Made by a program: the position numbers and the translations under genes
In this document: positions 42,139 through 50,492 of the stretch, in pieces
Position numbering within the stretch: the first letter of the stretch is position 1
Layout: every line of letters starts with the position of its first letter
The notes under the pieces: model-generated
The model's input: only the letters and a program-made list of their open reading frames with translations
Database searches by the model: none
What the model was told of the DNA's origin: nothing
Assembly (NCBI RefSeq): GCF_001637225.1
Contig: NZ_LVJI01000001.1
Location: 496,001-560,000 of the forward strand
From: Paenibacillus antarcticus
GTDB taxonomy: Bacteria > Bacillota > Bacilli > Paenibacillales > Paenibacillaceae
Reading direction: 5' to 3'
DNA: 64,000 nucleotides

Positions 42139-42168
42139 ATGATAAGACCGAAGGCCTATGATTGTCAA
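42139..42168 (-). promoter_or_regulatory. sigma-A promoter of trpS
   Basis: Minus strand TTGACA, 18 bases, TATCAT. It lies directly before the T-box stem I region. Confidence 0.7.
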
Positions 42169-42250
42169 ACTCATTTTTACCAAATTATAATTAATCTGTT
42201 ATGATGACAATAGATTCTTTCAGATTATAACTGGCAAAGGAGCTTAACCA

Positions 42251-43222
42251 ATGAAACAATTAACCAAAGGAACCTGGAATGGTTATGACACGTACATCCT
42301 TCATAGTAGCGACCTTCAAATCACCTTACTTCCGAGACTTGGTAATAATGTTATTGCCATCTGGGACAAGCATGAAGAGCGACATATACTCAGAGAACCT
42401 GATGAACAAGATCTTGATTTCTATTTACTGAAACCTTACCATTTCGGGATTCCTCTATTGTTCCCTCCAGGTAGACTTCGTAATGGGCAATTCAGTTATG
42501 ACGGCGTGGATTATCAATTCAATCGAAACACAGCAAATGATAACCACATCCACGGATTGCATAAGACTCAGAGTTGGTGTGTAAGTGATATTGAAGAGGA
42601 TGAGGATGGTTGTTCAATCACAACTGAATTCTTATCAAGTGATGATAGTCAATGGATGGCTCAATCACCAACCCCTCTTAAGTTCCAAGTTATTTTCAAA
42701 TTACAAGGATCGCGTTTTACTCAGCAATTAAAAGTAACAAATCTAGGTGAACATGCTTTTCCAGTTGGCCTTGGATTTCATTCATGGTTCTTATTGAATG
42801 GACAACCTCAAGATTGGACATTGAAAGTACCTGTTGAGTCTATTTACGAACTCGATGAAGCATTAATTCCTTCCGGAGGATTAGCCCCCTTAGGTTCTCT
42901 AGAAGATCTCAATGTGGGTCTTAATTTAGCAGGCACTAATCTTGATACGCTATTTCGAATCGGCGAAGGGCAACCTGTAGAAGCCGTATTGTCTCATAAA
43001 GATGGTTACGGACTTAGATATGTTGCAGATGATCGTTATTTCAAACATTGGGTTCTCTACACTAAGGGAGAAGCAGAAGAATTCCTGTGTATAGAACCGT
43101 ACACTTGGTTACCCAATGCTCCTAATCTTCCACAAGGACCAGAATTCACTGGGTTAATCCGACTTGAACCGCAACAAACCTTTGAAACACAGCTTTATCT
43201 TGAGTCAATACACCGTTCTTAA
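42251..43222 (+). CDS. aldose 1-epimerase (galactose mutarotase-like)
   Basis: Mutarotase-superfamily protein of 323 residues that interconverts alpha and beta anomers of an aldose. Family landmarks are ITLLPRLGNNVIAIWD, GIPLLFPPGRLRNGQFSYDG (substrate Arg), NHIHGLHKTQSWCVSDIEED (catalytic-type His), a second His in VGLGFHSWFLLN, and the Glu in FLCIEPYTWLPN. The sugar is not determined. No galactose genes are near. Ribosome binding site AAAGGAG. Confidence 0.9.
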   Translation: MKQLTKGTWNGYDTYILHSSDLQITLLPRLGNNVIAIWDKHEERHILREPDEQDLDFYLLKPYHFGIPLLFPPGRLRNGQFSYDGVDYQFNRNTANDNHIHGLHKTQSWCVSDIEEDEDGCSITTEFLSSDDSQWMAQSPTPLKFQVIFKLQGSRFTQQLKVTNLGEHAFPVGLGFHSWFLLNGQPQDWTLKVPVESIYELDEALIPSGGLAPLGSLEDLNVGLNLAGTNLDTLFRIGEGQPVEAVLSHKDGYGLRYVADDRYFKHWVLYTKGEAEEFLCIEPYTWLPNAPNLPQGPEFTGLIRLEPQQTFETQLYLESIHRS

Positions 43223-43293
43223 TATTTGCTCCATTCATTGCAGTAGCTCGTTCTAAAAGCAATAATTACCACTTCTAGACTACCTATTTTCCT

Positions 43294-43323
43294 GTATGAT
43301 ATTAATTGTTTTGATCCATAATA
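43294..43323 (+). promoter_or_regulatory. candidate sigma-G promoter of the second SASP gene
   Basis: GTATG, 18 bases, CATAATA, ending 30 bp before the ATG. Spacing and both elements agree with forespore sigma-G promoters. Confidence 0.65.
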
Positions 43324-43353
43324 ACCTCATTAAGTACAAAGGAGGTGAAACAC

Positions 43354-43593
43354 ATGGGTCAAGCAGGTCAACAAGGTCGAGGTAGTCGTTCCAACAACTT
43401 GGTAGTCCCTCAAGCGACAGCTGCTCTACATCAATTGAAAATGGAAGCAGCACAAGAGCTAGGCGTTCAAATTCCTCAAGATGGTTACTATGGAAACTAC
43501 ACATCCCGTGAAACTGGTTCTTTGGGTGGGTATATCACTAAACGTCTAGTACAATTGGCTGAGCAACAATTATCAGGTCGTTCCAACTCATAA
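43354..43593 (+). CDS. alpha/beta-type small acid-soluble spore protein
   Basis: Second SASP of the window, 79 residues. NNLVVPQATAALHQLKMEAA, QELGVQIPQDGYYGNYTSRE and GSLGGYITKRLVQLAEQQL are nearly identical to the paralogue at 40299-40514; it differs in a longer Gly/Gln start (MGQAGQQGRGSRS). AAGGAGGTGA positions the ATG at 43354; an in-frame GTG 9 bases earlier lies within that site. Both genes are monocistronic and read outward from the trpS/mutarotase region. Confidence 0.97.
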   Translation: MGQAGQQGRGSRSNNLVVPQATAALHQLKMEAAQELGVQIPQDGYYGNYTSRETGSLGGYITKRLVQLAEQQLSGRSNS

Positions 43594-43630
43594 TCTTGCT
43601 CTTCAAATGATATTCAAACTAAATGATTAA

Positions 43631-43665
43631 AAAGGCGGCCTTGCTATCAAGGTCGCCTTTCTTTG
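43631..43665 (+). terminator. terminator of the second SASP gene
   Basis: Stem AAAGGCGGCCTTG/CAAGGTCGCCTTT with loop CTAT, followed by CTTTGTTGTTT. Confidence 0.9.
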
Positions 43666-43695
43666 TTGTTTAATAATAAATTAATAATATTAAGA

Positions 43696-44100
43696 TTATA
43701 AGTCCGATGAAGCTTCATGATAGCTTTGACGAGGATAACGGATCATCAAATTTGCCATGTTATAATTGGATTCGAGAACAGCATCTACCATGATAATACC
43801 CTGACGTATCATGAAATCATAAGTAATCTCGCCATGTGTCCAATGATGCTTGTATTTCAGACTTTCTATAGCCATGTTTCGAAAGGATAGTTGGTGTACA
43901 GCAGATAGACCTTCTTCGGAGAAAGTAAATTGTCCATTTCGTCCTGCAATAGGATTGTGACGAATTCCAAATTTGCCAACTGCATTGTTGCGTATTTGTA
44001 CAAATAATGTGCCCGCAGTTAATCCAGCTAATTCTTGTTCTACCTCTTTAAAAACCATGTCCATCTGCCTCGGCAACGATAATTGATCAATTCTTATCAT
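43696..44100 (-). CDS. hypothetical cytoplasmic protein
   Basis: Protein of 134 residues, no signal peptide or membrane segment. It starts MIRIDQLSLPRQMDMVFKEV and contains LFVQIRNNAVGKFGIRHNPI, EGLSAVHQLSFRNMAIESLK and a closing MANLMIRYPRQSYHE. The length, mixed alpha/beta composition and a GGGGGAG ribosome binding site support a real gene. The start at ATG 44100 is preferred over one 11 codons upstream that lacks a signal. No family was recognised and the neighbours (SASP, pepF) give no clue. Confidence 0.75.
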   Translation of the reverse strand: MIRIDQLSLPRQMDMVFKEVEQELAGLTAGTLFVQIRNNAVGKFGIRHNPIAGRNGQFTFSEEGLSAVHQLSFRNMAIESLKYKHHWTHGEITYDFMIRQGIIMVDAVLESNYNMANLMIRYPRQSYHEASSDL

Positions 44101-44293
44101 CTGACCTTCTCCCCCTAATTTCACCCATGACATAGGGCTTATGACTCATTATAAATCGTCTCGAAGGACGATTCAACAAATTCAAACATAATTGGGTATT
44201 TATTCCTAATTATTGCGCAATTCCCACATTTTATTTTCCATCATTAGTCATAATACATCTAAATACGACAAAATTTACCCTTTGTTTTTCAAC

Positions 44294-44320
44294 AAAAAAG
44301 ATCCCCATTTCGGGAATCTT
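44294..44320 (-). terminator. terminator of pepF
   Basis: Minus strand AAGATTCCC/GGGGATCTT around GAAAT, followed by six T. Confidence 0.88.
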
Positions 44321-44352
44321 CATCTTTTTTCTACTTAATATTCTATTTTACC

Positions 44353-46155
44353 TTAAATTACCAGATTTTTCGTCAATTCCATGAACTCTTTCACATCAGC
44401 AACACACAAATCCATCGCACTCTGCCAGAATTCAGGACCTTCCAAATCTACATTAAGATGTTTAAGCGCTAAATCTTCTACTGTCATTACACCTGTATCC
44501 TGTAATAAACGATCATATTTATCCGCAAACGTTGCTCCTTCCTGCTGTGCACGTACATAGAGCCCTGTACTAAACATATATCCGAATGTGTACGGGAAGT
44601 TATAGAACGGAACACCTGTGATATAGAAATGAAGCTTAGAAGCCCAAAAATGTGGATGATAAGACGAAAGCGCTCCACAGAAAGCTTCTTCTTGTGCTTC
44701 TTCCATAAGTTCACTTAATTCCTGTGCACTAACAAGTCCGTTCTTCCGCTTATCATAAAAGCGAGTTTCAAATAAGAATCTCGAATGAATATTCATAAAG
44801 AATGCAATACTGTTCTGTATTTTCTCTTCAAGTAAAGCAAGTTTCTCCTGTGGATCTGTGGAGGCCTTAACCAATGCATCCGCTACGATCATTTCTGCAA
44901 ATGTTGAAGCTGTTTCAGCTACGTTCATTGCGTAATTTTGATTAAACATATGCAGATCTTTCATAAGATGTTGGTGATACCCGTGCCCAAGCTCATGAGC
45001 TAGCGTCGATACATTAGAAGCTGTCCCGCCAAAGGTCATGAAGATCCGCGTTTCTTTACTCACAGATAGTGAGGTACAAAATCCACCTGGACGTTTACCA
45101 GAACGATCTTCTGCTTCAATCCACTCTTTATCAAAAGCCATCTCTGTAAATTCAGCCAACTTCGGACTGAACGTGCGGAACTGCTTCACAATATTTTCTG
45201 CTGCTTCCTGATAGGTGATTTTACTTGAGATATTACCTATTGGAGCTTCAACATCAGCCCAACTTAATTTATCTACTCCAATAATGGCAGCTTTGCGATT
45301 CAAATACTCTACAAAAATAGCTTTATTAGCAATAATGACATTCCACATGGCATCTAACGTCTGTTTCGACATCCGATTAATCTCTAGGGGCTCTTTAAGT
45401 ATTCCATCCCAACCACGACGCTCATATAATTTAAGTCTGAATCCTGCTAAGTGATTCAATGTATCTGCACAATAGTCCTCTGCATCTGTCCATGTATCTT
45501 CCCATTTGGTCAACATGGTCTCTCTCGTATCGCGATTTGGATCATGCAGTTTATTCGAAGCTTGACCTGCCGATAACATCACTGTCGTACCGTCTTCTTC
45601 AAATGGAATTTGAATATGACTGACAATCGTATCGTAGAAATCTCCCAAACCATGATAACCGTCAACAGCCAAATCAAGCGCCAGACTTTCAAGTTCGGGA
45701 CTTAATTTCTCTCGGGCTCGATCACGACTCTCACTTAAGACAAATGATAGTTCACGTACGTCTTCTCGCTCCATCCATCCCTTCCATGTCTCATCATCTG
45801 TACTACGAAGTAAATGTTCGAATTCAGCATCAACACTCATGATCTGAGCTTGTAAATTCGTCACACTACCCGATAACTGAACTGCCTTCTTATCTTGCTG
45901 ATCCTGTGCACCTAAACAGGAAACAAAAGAACTAGCCTCCGATATTCGCTCATAGCAGCTTGCCAACTCGGTAATAAATGCATCAAATGTTTTAGTCCCC
46001 TCCATATCCGTAGGCGCGATCGCTTTCTTGATTTGCTGTTGAACCTGCTTAATATCAACTTCTAAGGTTTGCAAAAATGTAGCGAATTCTTTGGAAGAGG
46101 AACCTCCTGGAAAGATCGACTCTAAATTCCATGTTAATGATAAATTAGATTTCAA
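44353..46155 (-). CDS. pepF: M3 family oligoendopeptidase F
   Basis: Cytoplasmic zinc peptidase of 600 residues that trims oligopeptides. The catalytic motif HELGH is at residues 387-391 (THELGHGYHQHLM context), with the third zinc ligand Glu in the VAETASTFAEMIVADALV stretch about 25 residues later. Length and the C-terminal FWASKLHFYITGVPFYNFPY pattern match PepF-type M3 enzymes. TTG is the start, with AAAGGGG upstream. Single gene with its own terminator. Confidence 0.95.
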   Translation of the reverse strand: MKSNLSLTWNLESIFPGGSSSKEFATFLQTLEVDIKQVQQQIKKAIAPTDMEGTKTFDAFITELASCYERISEASSFVSCLGAQDQQDKKAVQLSGSVTNLQAQIMSVDAEFEHLLRSTDDETWKGWMEREDVRELSFVLSESRDRAREKLSPELESLALDLAVDGYHGLGDFYDTIVSHIQIPFEEDGTTVMLSAGQASNKLHDPNRDTRETMLTKWEDTWTDAEDYCADTLNHLAGFRLKLYERRGWDGILKEPLEINRMSKQTLDAMWNVIIANKAIFVEYLNRKAAIIGVDKLSWADVEAPIGNISSKITYQEAAENIVKQFRTFSPKLAEFTEMAFDKEWIEAEDRSGKRPGGFCTSLSVSKETRIFMTFGGTASNVSTLAHELGHGYHQHLMKDLHMFNQNYAMNVAETASTFAEMIVADALVKASTDPQEKLALLEEKIQNSIAFFMNIHSRFLFETRFYDKRKNGLVSAQELSELMEEAQEEAFCGALSSYHPHFWASKLHFYITGVPFYNFPYTFGYMFSTGLYVRAQQEGATFADKYDRLLQDTGVMTVEDLALKHLNVDLEGPEFWQSAMDLCVADVKEFMELTKNLVI

Positions 46156-46280
46156 TTCGTAAATCCCCTTTCATATTTCGTCTTTATTTTGTAATATGAT
46201 TTGAATTGGCGTTCGAGAAACGCTATAACTATAATATACGATTGTATTACAACCAAACCTATATTGAAGGAGACCAGACT

Positions 46281-46451
46281 ATGAGACCATTACAAATTTC
46301 AGCCGAAACGGCCATTACACTATCCAAAAAACTAGGCGTTCCTATCGAACACCTGATGCATATGCCACAACATATTTTATTGCAAAAGATTGCTGAACTA
46401 AGTAAAGAGGACACATCCTCCGAGCCTACCATTGAGAAGGATCCATCGTGA
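46281..46451 (+). CDS. yycC: YycC-like small protein
   Basis: Protein of 56 residues: RPLQISAETAITLSKKLGVP and IEHLMHMPQHILLQKIAELS, followed by a polar tail. The pattern matches the YycC family of Bacillales, short proteins without known function. GGAGACC precedes ATG 46281; the longer open frame upstream has no signal. The downstream zinc-motif gene starts in the last codons (4-bp overlap), so they are translated together. Confidence 0.8.
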   Translation: MRPLQISAETAITLSKKLGVPIEHLMHMPQHILLQKIAELSKEDTSSEPTIEKDPS

Positions 46452-46678
46452 TTCCATTCCAAAACACTTGGCCCTATGACATTATAATGGGTGACATTTA
46501 TGTTCAGCGGTGTCCCTATTGCTCTCAAACGAATGTCCTCATCCCTATGAAACCACAAGAACTCGTCATCATTCATGAGGGAAAGAAGAAACTGCTTGTC
46601 TTTCCTTGTTGTCATAACAAGATAACCATCATTGATACCGACTCAGATTATTTATTGTGTGATCAACCGATCCGTTAA
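46448..46678 (+). CDS. small protein with Cys zinc motif
   Basis: Protein of 76 residues starting at GTG inside the end of the yycC-like gene. It contains CPYCSQTNVLI and, later, FPCCHNK, four Cys that could form a small zinc site, then an acidic beta-rich end (ITIIDTDSDYLLCDQPI). Tight coupling with yycC suggests related function. No family was recognised. Confidence 0.72.
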   Translation: MIPFQNTWPYDIIMGDIYVQRCPYCSQTNVLIPMKPQELVIIHEGKKKLLVFPCCHNKITIIDTDSDYLLCDQPIR

Positions 46679-46711
46679 TATATCACCTAAGATTTGAAAG
46701 TAACCACGTTT

Positions 46712-46752
46712 AGAGATGAACGAATTGGCTTTGTGCTATCCCGTTCATCTCT
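46712..46752. terminator. long-loop inverted repeat between converging genes
   Basis: Perfect arms AGAGATGAACG (46712-46722) and CGTTCATCTCT (46742-46752) with a 19-base loop. There is no T-run, so it may be a terminator of poor efficiency or an intergenic repeat. Confidence 0.55.
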
Positions 46753-46764
46753 ACGCGTATCGAA

Positions 46765-47472
46765 TTATCTGCGATCTTTCATTTCTTCAGGTAATTCCAT
46801 TAGTTTCGCATTCATTTCTTCCCTTAATACACTCCATTGTTCTCTTGAAGCACGAATCATAGCCGCATCGATAATTTTCTTATCATTAATAACACGAGAG
46901 AACCATTGAACAGCTTCATTATAATTTCCTACTCTTCGGTTAAGTTCCCCTATTAAGTATAATAATTTGGCGTTATTGGCACCCACGCCTTCTTTTTCAT
47001 ACACCTGTATGTAAGACTCTAGACTGAACTTCAAGAACCGCAGTTCCTGCTCATGATCACCCTTGTAACGATATAACCACGCAATATGCTGAAGCAGGCT
47101 TGCAATAATCCGTTCTGTATCCCCAATTGTTTGCGCACAAAGTAGTGCCAACTTATACGTCTCAAGAGCCGTATCCCACTCCCGTTGTCCTCCGAAATCG
47201 CGTTCAATCCAACGTACATTTATTTTATCCTTAAAAATGGCTCTTTGTTTGTCTGATAACTTCACAGCTGAATTTTCTGTTGAAGAAAATCCACATTTCG
47301 GACATACCCTTACCACATAGAAATCAGGATTTTCATTCTTATAATAGGCACAAAAGTCAGCATCCGTACGCACAGCCTTCTTGAAGCTAGGTCTAACGCG
47401 CGAAGTCATAAATTCGTGTTCGCAGCTTAGGCAAGTTACTTTGATAGAGTATAGCGGTTCCAAAGTACTCAA
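46765..47472 (-). CDS. DUF2225 family protein
   Basis: Protein of 235 residues of the DUF2225 family. An N-terminal zinc-ribbon-like part has Cys pairs in IKVTCLSCEHEF and VRVCPKCGFSS. Then come TPR-like helical repeats (WDTALETYKLALLCAQTIGD, ERIIASLLQHIAWLYRYKGD, LLYLIGELNRRVGNYNEAVQ). It is cytoplasmic, probably a protein-binding scaffold; its function is unknown. TTG start behind GAAGGGAAG. Confidence 0.85.
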   Translation of the reverse strand: MSTLEPLYSIKVTCLSCEHEFMTSRVRPSFKKAVRTDADFCAYYKNENPDFYVVRVCPKCGFSSTENSAVKLSDKQRAIFKDKINVRWIERDFGGQREWDTALETYKLALLCAQTIGDTERIIASLLQHIAWLYRYKGDHEQELRFLKFSLESYIQVYEKEGVGANNAKLLYLIGELNRRVGNYNEAVQWFSRVINDKKIIDAAMIRASREQWSVLREEMNAKLMELPEEMKDRR

Positions 47473-47611
47473 TATTCTGACTTCCCTTCATTTGTGTCCT
47501 GAATTCTTAGCAAAAAATTTGTTCTTCTCCAAGATTACCATAGATACTCTGATTAGGATTCATAGGGTCGCAACATTCATCTCGATAAATAGGATCCTTT
47601 ATATTATAACA

Positions 47612-47648
47612 AAAAAAGGTGCTAAACGGATGTACCGTTTAGCACCTT
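47612..47648 (-). terminator. terminator of the 31-codon gene
   Basis: Perfect 14-bp stem AAGGTGCTAAACGG/CCGTTTAGCACCTT with a 5-base loop and seven T on the minus strand. Confidence 0.92.
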
Positions 47649-47657
47649 AACATCATA

Positions 47658-47753
47658 TTAGTAACTTTTCCAATCCTCTTCACCTGAACGAATTAATGAG
47701 GCGCGAATGACATACACGAAAGCGCAGACGAGAATACCGGCGACAACACCCAT
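47658..47753 (-). CDS. 31-residue single-span membrane protein
   Basis: The frame reads MGVVAGILVCAFVYVIRASL and then IRSGEEDWKSY. One hydrophobic segment (about residues 2-16) is followed by a basic and then an acidic end, the plan of very short regulatory membrane peptides. GGAGTGA stands 8 bases before ATG, and a strong terminator lies 10 bases behind the stop, so this is a compact transcription unit of its own. No family was recognised. Confidence 0.68.
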   Translation of the reverse strand: MGVVAGILVCAFVYVIRASLIRSGEEDWKSY

Positions 47754-47848
47754 GATCTATTCACTCCATCCATTTCATATATACTGAGAAAAGATAAGCC
47801 TTTATAATATTTACTTTAACATAATATTCATTAAAATACACCACCATA

Positions 47849-47862
47849 TGTAAACGCTTTCT
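47849..47862 (+). promoter_or_regulatory. cre-like site upstream of ylbJ
   Basis: TGTAAACGCTTTCT matches most of the CcpA consensus TGWAANCGNTNWCA, failing only at the last two bases. It lies between the 31-codon gene and ylbJ and could act on either. Confidence 0.4.
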
Positions 47863-47956
47863 ATTTATTTTTTGTACTGTTTGTCCTCCCTAGATCATAC
47901 AACTATTGACAGAAGGTTTATTCCGCAGTTAACGCAGGATGGAGAGGTGGCCGTTC

Positions 47957-49210
47957 GTGACACTAAAATCGTTCGCAATTCCAACTTTCATAACTGTACT
48001 TATGGGATTATGCGTCCTTATGTTTATCTATCCCGCTGCATACCTTGCTGCCGCCTTACGCGGACTGGCTATATGGTGGGATGTATTATTTCCTTCGCTC
48101 TTTCCCTTTTTTATCATATCTGAAGTTCTATTAGGATTTGGCATCGTTCATTTAATTGGAACATTGCTTGATCCGTTTATGAAGCCTATCTTTCGGATAC
48201 CGGGGAGTGGTGGTTTTGTTGCGGCTATGGGATATGTATCAGGCTATCCTATCGGTGCCAAATTAACAGCGAAATTGTGGGAACAACAAATGGTAAGCCG
48301 CGATGAAGGGGAACGTTTAGTTGCATTTACTACGTCCTCTGATCCTATCTTCCTCATTGGTGCTGTTTCTATAGGCTTCTTTCATAATCCTGGCATTGTT
48401 CCTATTTTAGCCATTGCACACTATGGGGGTGGTTTTCTTGTCGGAATCATCATGCGTTTTCACGGGGATAGACCATTACAAGAAACACATTCGGTATCCC
48501 CCTCCTCTTCTAAACCTCGCAGTAACCGTCTACGAGATGCGATACGAGCAATGCATAAAGCACGTGTCGCAGATGGGAGAAACGTAGGGGAGCTCATTCA
48601 AGAAGCCATACAGTCTTCTTTAAAGTTAATCATTGTCGTTGGAGGACTCGTTGTCTTTTTTTCTGTGTTTCTGGAGCTACTCACGCAAGCAAATATCATG
48701 ATGGGATTATATTTCATTATTGAGCATGCACTGTCCTTTATGGGAATGCCCCCTGCATTATCTAAGTCATTAGTTGGGGGAATATTCGAAGTCACCTTAG
48801 GTGCACGTTACGCGGGTGAGCCTATAACATCCATTCCTCTGTCTTTCAAAGTTGCTTCAGCAGCCTTTATCCTTTCATGGGGAGGCTTATCCGTTCATGC
48901 ACAAATTGCAAGTATCCTTCATTCCACAAACCTTCGATACTGGCCCTTTATGATGGCACGTTTCATCCATGGTATTCTAGCAGCATGTCTGGTGCTTGTG
49001 CTGTGGAAACCGATCGCAGGAGGACTTGACTCACAGAGCACGATGGTACCCTTTGATATGCCCATCCAAACCAACTTCCATTCACCTCAAGGCTTTATAA
49101 ACAATCTTGTCATCTTTATCATCCTACTCTTTGCTATGGCACTATTATCCATTATCTTCAACGTGTTTATATCCTTATTGATAAGACTTCGACATGCTTT
49201 TGGTAAATGA
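47957..49210 (+). CDS. ylbJ: sporulation integral membrane protein YlbJ
   Basis: Polytopic membrane protein of 417 residues needed for cortex formation in B. subtilis. Typical YlbJ segments are seen: LFPSLFPFFIISEVLLGFGI, PGSGGFVAAMGYVSGYPIGA, EGERLVAFTTSSDPIFLIGA, FEVTLGARYAGEPITSIPL and FILSWGGLSVHAQIASIL. About eight membrane segments. GTG 47957 is chosen because GAGAGGTGG precedes it; an in-frame ATG 18 bases upstream overlaps that site. Confidence 0.92.
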   Translation: MTLKSFAIPTFITVLMGLCVLMFIYPAAYLAAALRGLAIWWDVLFPSLFPFFIISEVLLGFGIVHLIGTLLDPFMKPIFRIPGSGGFVAAMGYVSGYPIGAKLTAKLWEQQMVSRDEGERLVAFTTSSDPIFLIGAVSIGFFHNPGIVPILAIAHYGGGFLVGIIMRFHGDRPLQETHSVSPSSSKPRSNRLRDAIRAMHKARVADGRNVGELIQEAIQSSLKLIIVVGGLVVFFSVFLELLTQANIMMGLYFIIEHALSFMGMPPALSKSLVGGIFEVTLGARYAGEPITSIPLSFKVASAAFILSWGGLSVHAQIASILHSTNLRYWPFMMARFIHGILAACLVLVLWKPIAGGLDSQSTMVPFDMPIQTNFHSPQGFINNLVIFIILLFAMALLSIIFNVFISLLIRLRHAFGK

Positions 49211-49278
49211 AACGTTGTGTTCTGGTGAGATATTGATTATGATCGATATAAACTCATCGCAAAGGAGCCTTATTACCC

Positions 49279-50097
49279 TTGAGACCACCCTTGAGATATT
49301 ATGTTCTGGACCGTGGGGATCAGTTATCGGTCGACTTAGCAGAACAATTTCATACCCTTGCAGCACAGCATCATTTTGAAATGGATGCAGAATCACCCAA
49401 TATTGTCATTTCCATTGGCGGAGACGGCACTATGCTGCACGCTTTCCAAACGTTTATTGACCGAATCTCTGATATTGCGTTTGTTGGGGTACATACCGGA
49501 CATTTAGGATTCTATTCTGACTGGAAAGCAGACGAGCTACCCGAATTGGTTGAACTTATGAGTAACAGTATACTATCAGAGGATATCCCACCACGTATCG
49601 TGAAATACCCTCTCCTAGAACTTACTATCCATAAGAAATCAGGAACCACTTCTCACATTGCATTGAATGAATTCACGCTTAAGGGTGTGGATGGAACACT
49701 TGTTGCACAAATTGATATCAACGACCAACTTTTCGAAATGTTTAGAGGCGATGGTATTTGTATTTCAACACCTTCAGGAAGCACAGCTTATAATAAGAGC
49801 CTTGGAGGTGCGATGGTCCATCCTACCATTGAAGCCCTACAGATTGCAGAAATTGCTTCTATAAACAATCGTATTTACCGTACAATGGGATCGCCACTCT
49901 TACTTCCTAAGCACCATCATTCCGATATTTATTCCCGCAAAGATCAACGTCTTTTACTGACCGTTGATCACAAAAACTTCACGATAGACGATTTGATTTC
50001 CGTTAGCTGTCAAGTCTCGAAGCAAAAAATTAGTTTCGCAAGATATCGACCTTACCCTTTTTGGAATCGTGTCAGATCCGCTTTCCTAGAAGAATAA
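49279..50097 (+). CDS. nadK: NAD kinase
   Basis: Phosphorylates NAD to NADP, 272 residues. The GGDGTM motif is at residues 47-52 (VISIGGDGTMLHAF). The NAD-binding LNEFTLKG and the Gly/Ser-rich CISTPSGSTAYNKSLGGAMV are complete. The start is TTG 49279 behind AAAGGAG, though a second TTG at 49291 (RYYVLDRGD) would fit the family's usual N-terminus. It lies behind ylbJ on the same strand but 68 bp apart. Confidence 0.95.
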   Translation: MRPPLRYYVLDRGDQLSVDLAEQFHTLAAQHHFEMDAESPNIVISIGGDGTMLHAFQTFIDRISDIAFVGVHTGHLGFYSDWKADELPELVELMSNSILSEDIPPRIVKYPLLELTIHKKSGTTSHIALNEFTLKGVDGTLVAQIDINDQLFEMFRGDGICISTPSGSTAYNKSLGGAMVHPTIEALQIAEIASINNRIYRTMGSPLLLPKHHHSDIYSRKDQRLLLTVDHKNFTIDDLISVSCQVSKQKISFARYRPYPFWNRVRSAFLEE

Positions 50098-50113
50098 AGA
50101 TTCAATATAGTTA

Positions 50114-50154
50114 CAAAAAAAAAGCAGCGCCTGTTAATCAGGAACTGCTTTTTT
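50114..50154. terminator. bidirectional terminator between nadK and yutD
   Basis: AAAAGCAG and CCTG pair with CAGG and CTGCTTTT around TTAAT, with A and T runs on either side. Its right part overlaps the last codons of yutD. Confidence 0.85.
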
Positions 50155-50449
50155 CCATTTCTTTCGGTTGCTGTGACTCCCTAGTCTTCTGAAGAACAAA
50201 ATACGCACAACCGAAATTACAATATTCATTTATATAGTCCACCATACTCGATATAGCCGATTCTTTAGTTGCCTTAGGATGGTTGTCCCGATAAAAGCCT
50301 TTCAAACGCAATTGACTATATCCCCAGTCACCGATTATGTAATCGTATCTTTCCAGTACATCGCTGTAACGATCACGGAAAGCCTCTGGATTCCAACCAT
50401 CTTTGTGATCTTTCAATATTTCATAGTTTTTTCCACCTGCTAGAATCAA
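50138..50449 (-). CDS. yutD: YutD-like protein
   Basis: Small cytoplasmic protein of 103 residues of the YutD-like family: GGKNYEILKDHKDGWNPEAF, RDRYSDVLERYDYIIGDWGY and QLRLKGFYRDNH. TTG start behind GGGGAATG. It follows lipA on the same strand (44 bp), as in B. subtilis, where yutD lies close to lipA and yunA/yunB. Function is unknown. Confidence 0.85.
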   Translation of the reverse strand: MILAGGKNYEILKDHKDGWNPEAFRDRYSDVLERYDYIIGDWGYSQLRLKGFYRDNHPKATKESAISSMVDYINEYCNFGCAYFVLQKTRESQQPKEMEKSSS

Positions 50450-50492
50450 GCACCATTCCCCTGCCTTTCCTCATGAGTAACCTCATATTATA

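Noticed and set aside
41878..42204. 108-codon plus-strand frame upstream of the mutarotase gene
   Set aside because: It is antisense to the T-box leader of trpS, whose structure explains the sequence.
47872..48123. 83-codon plus-strand frame overlapping the ylbJ start
   Set aside because: It overlaps the well-supported ylbJ in another frame and has no initiation signal.
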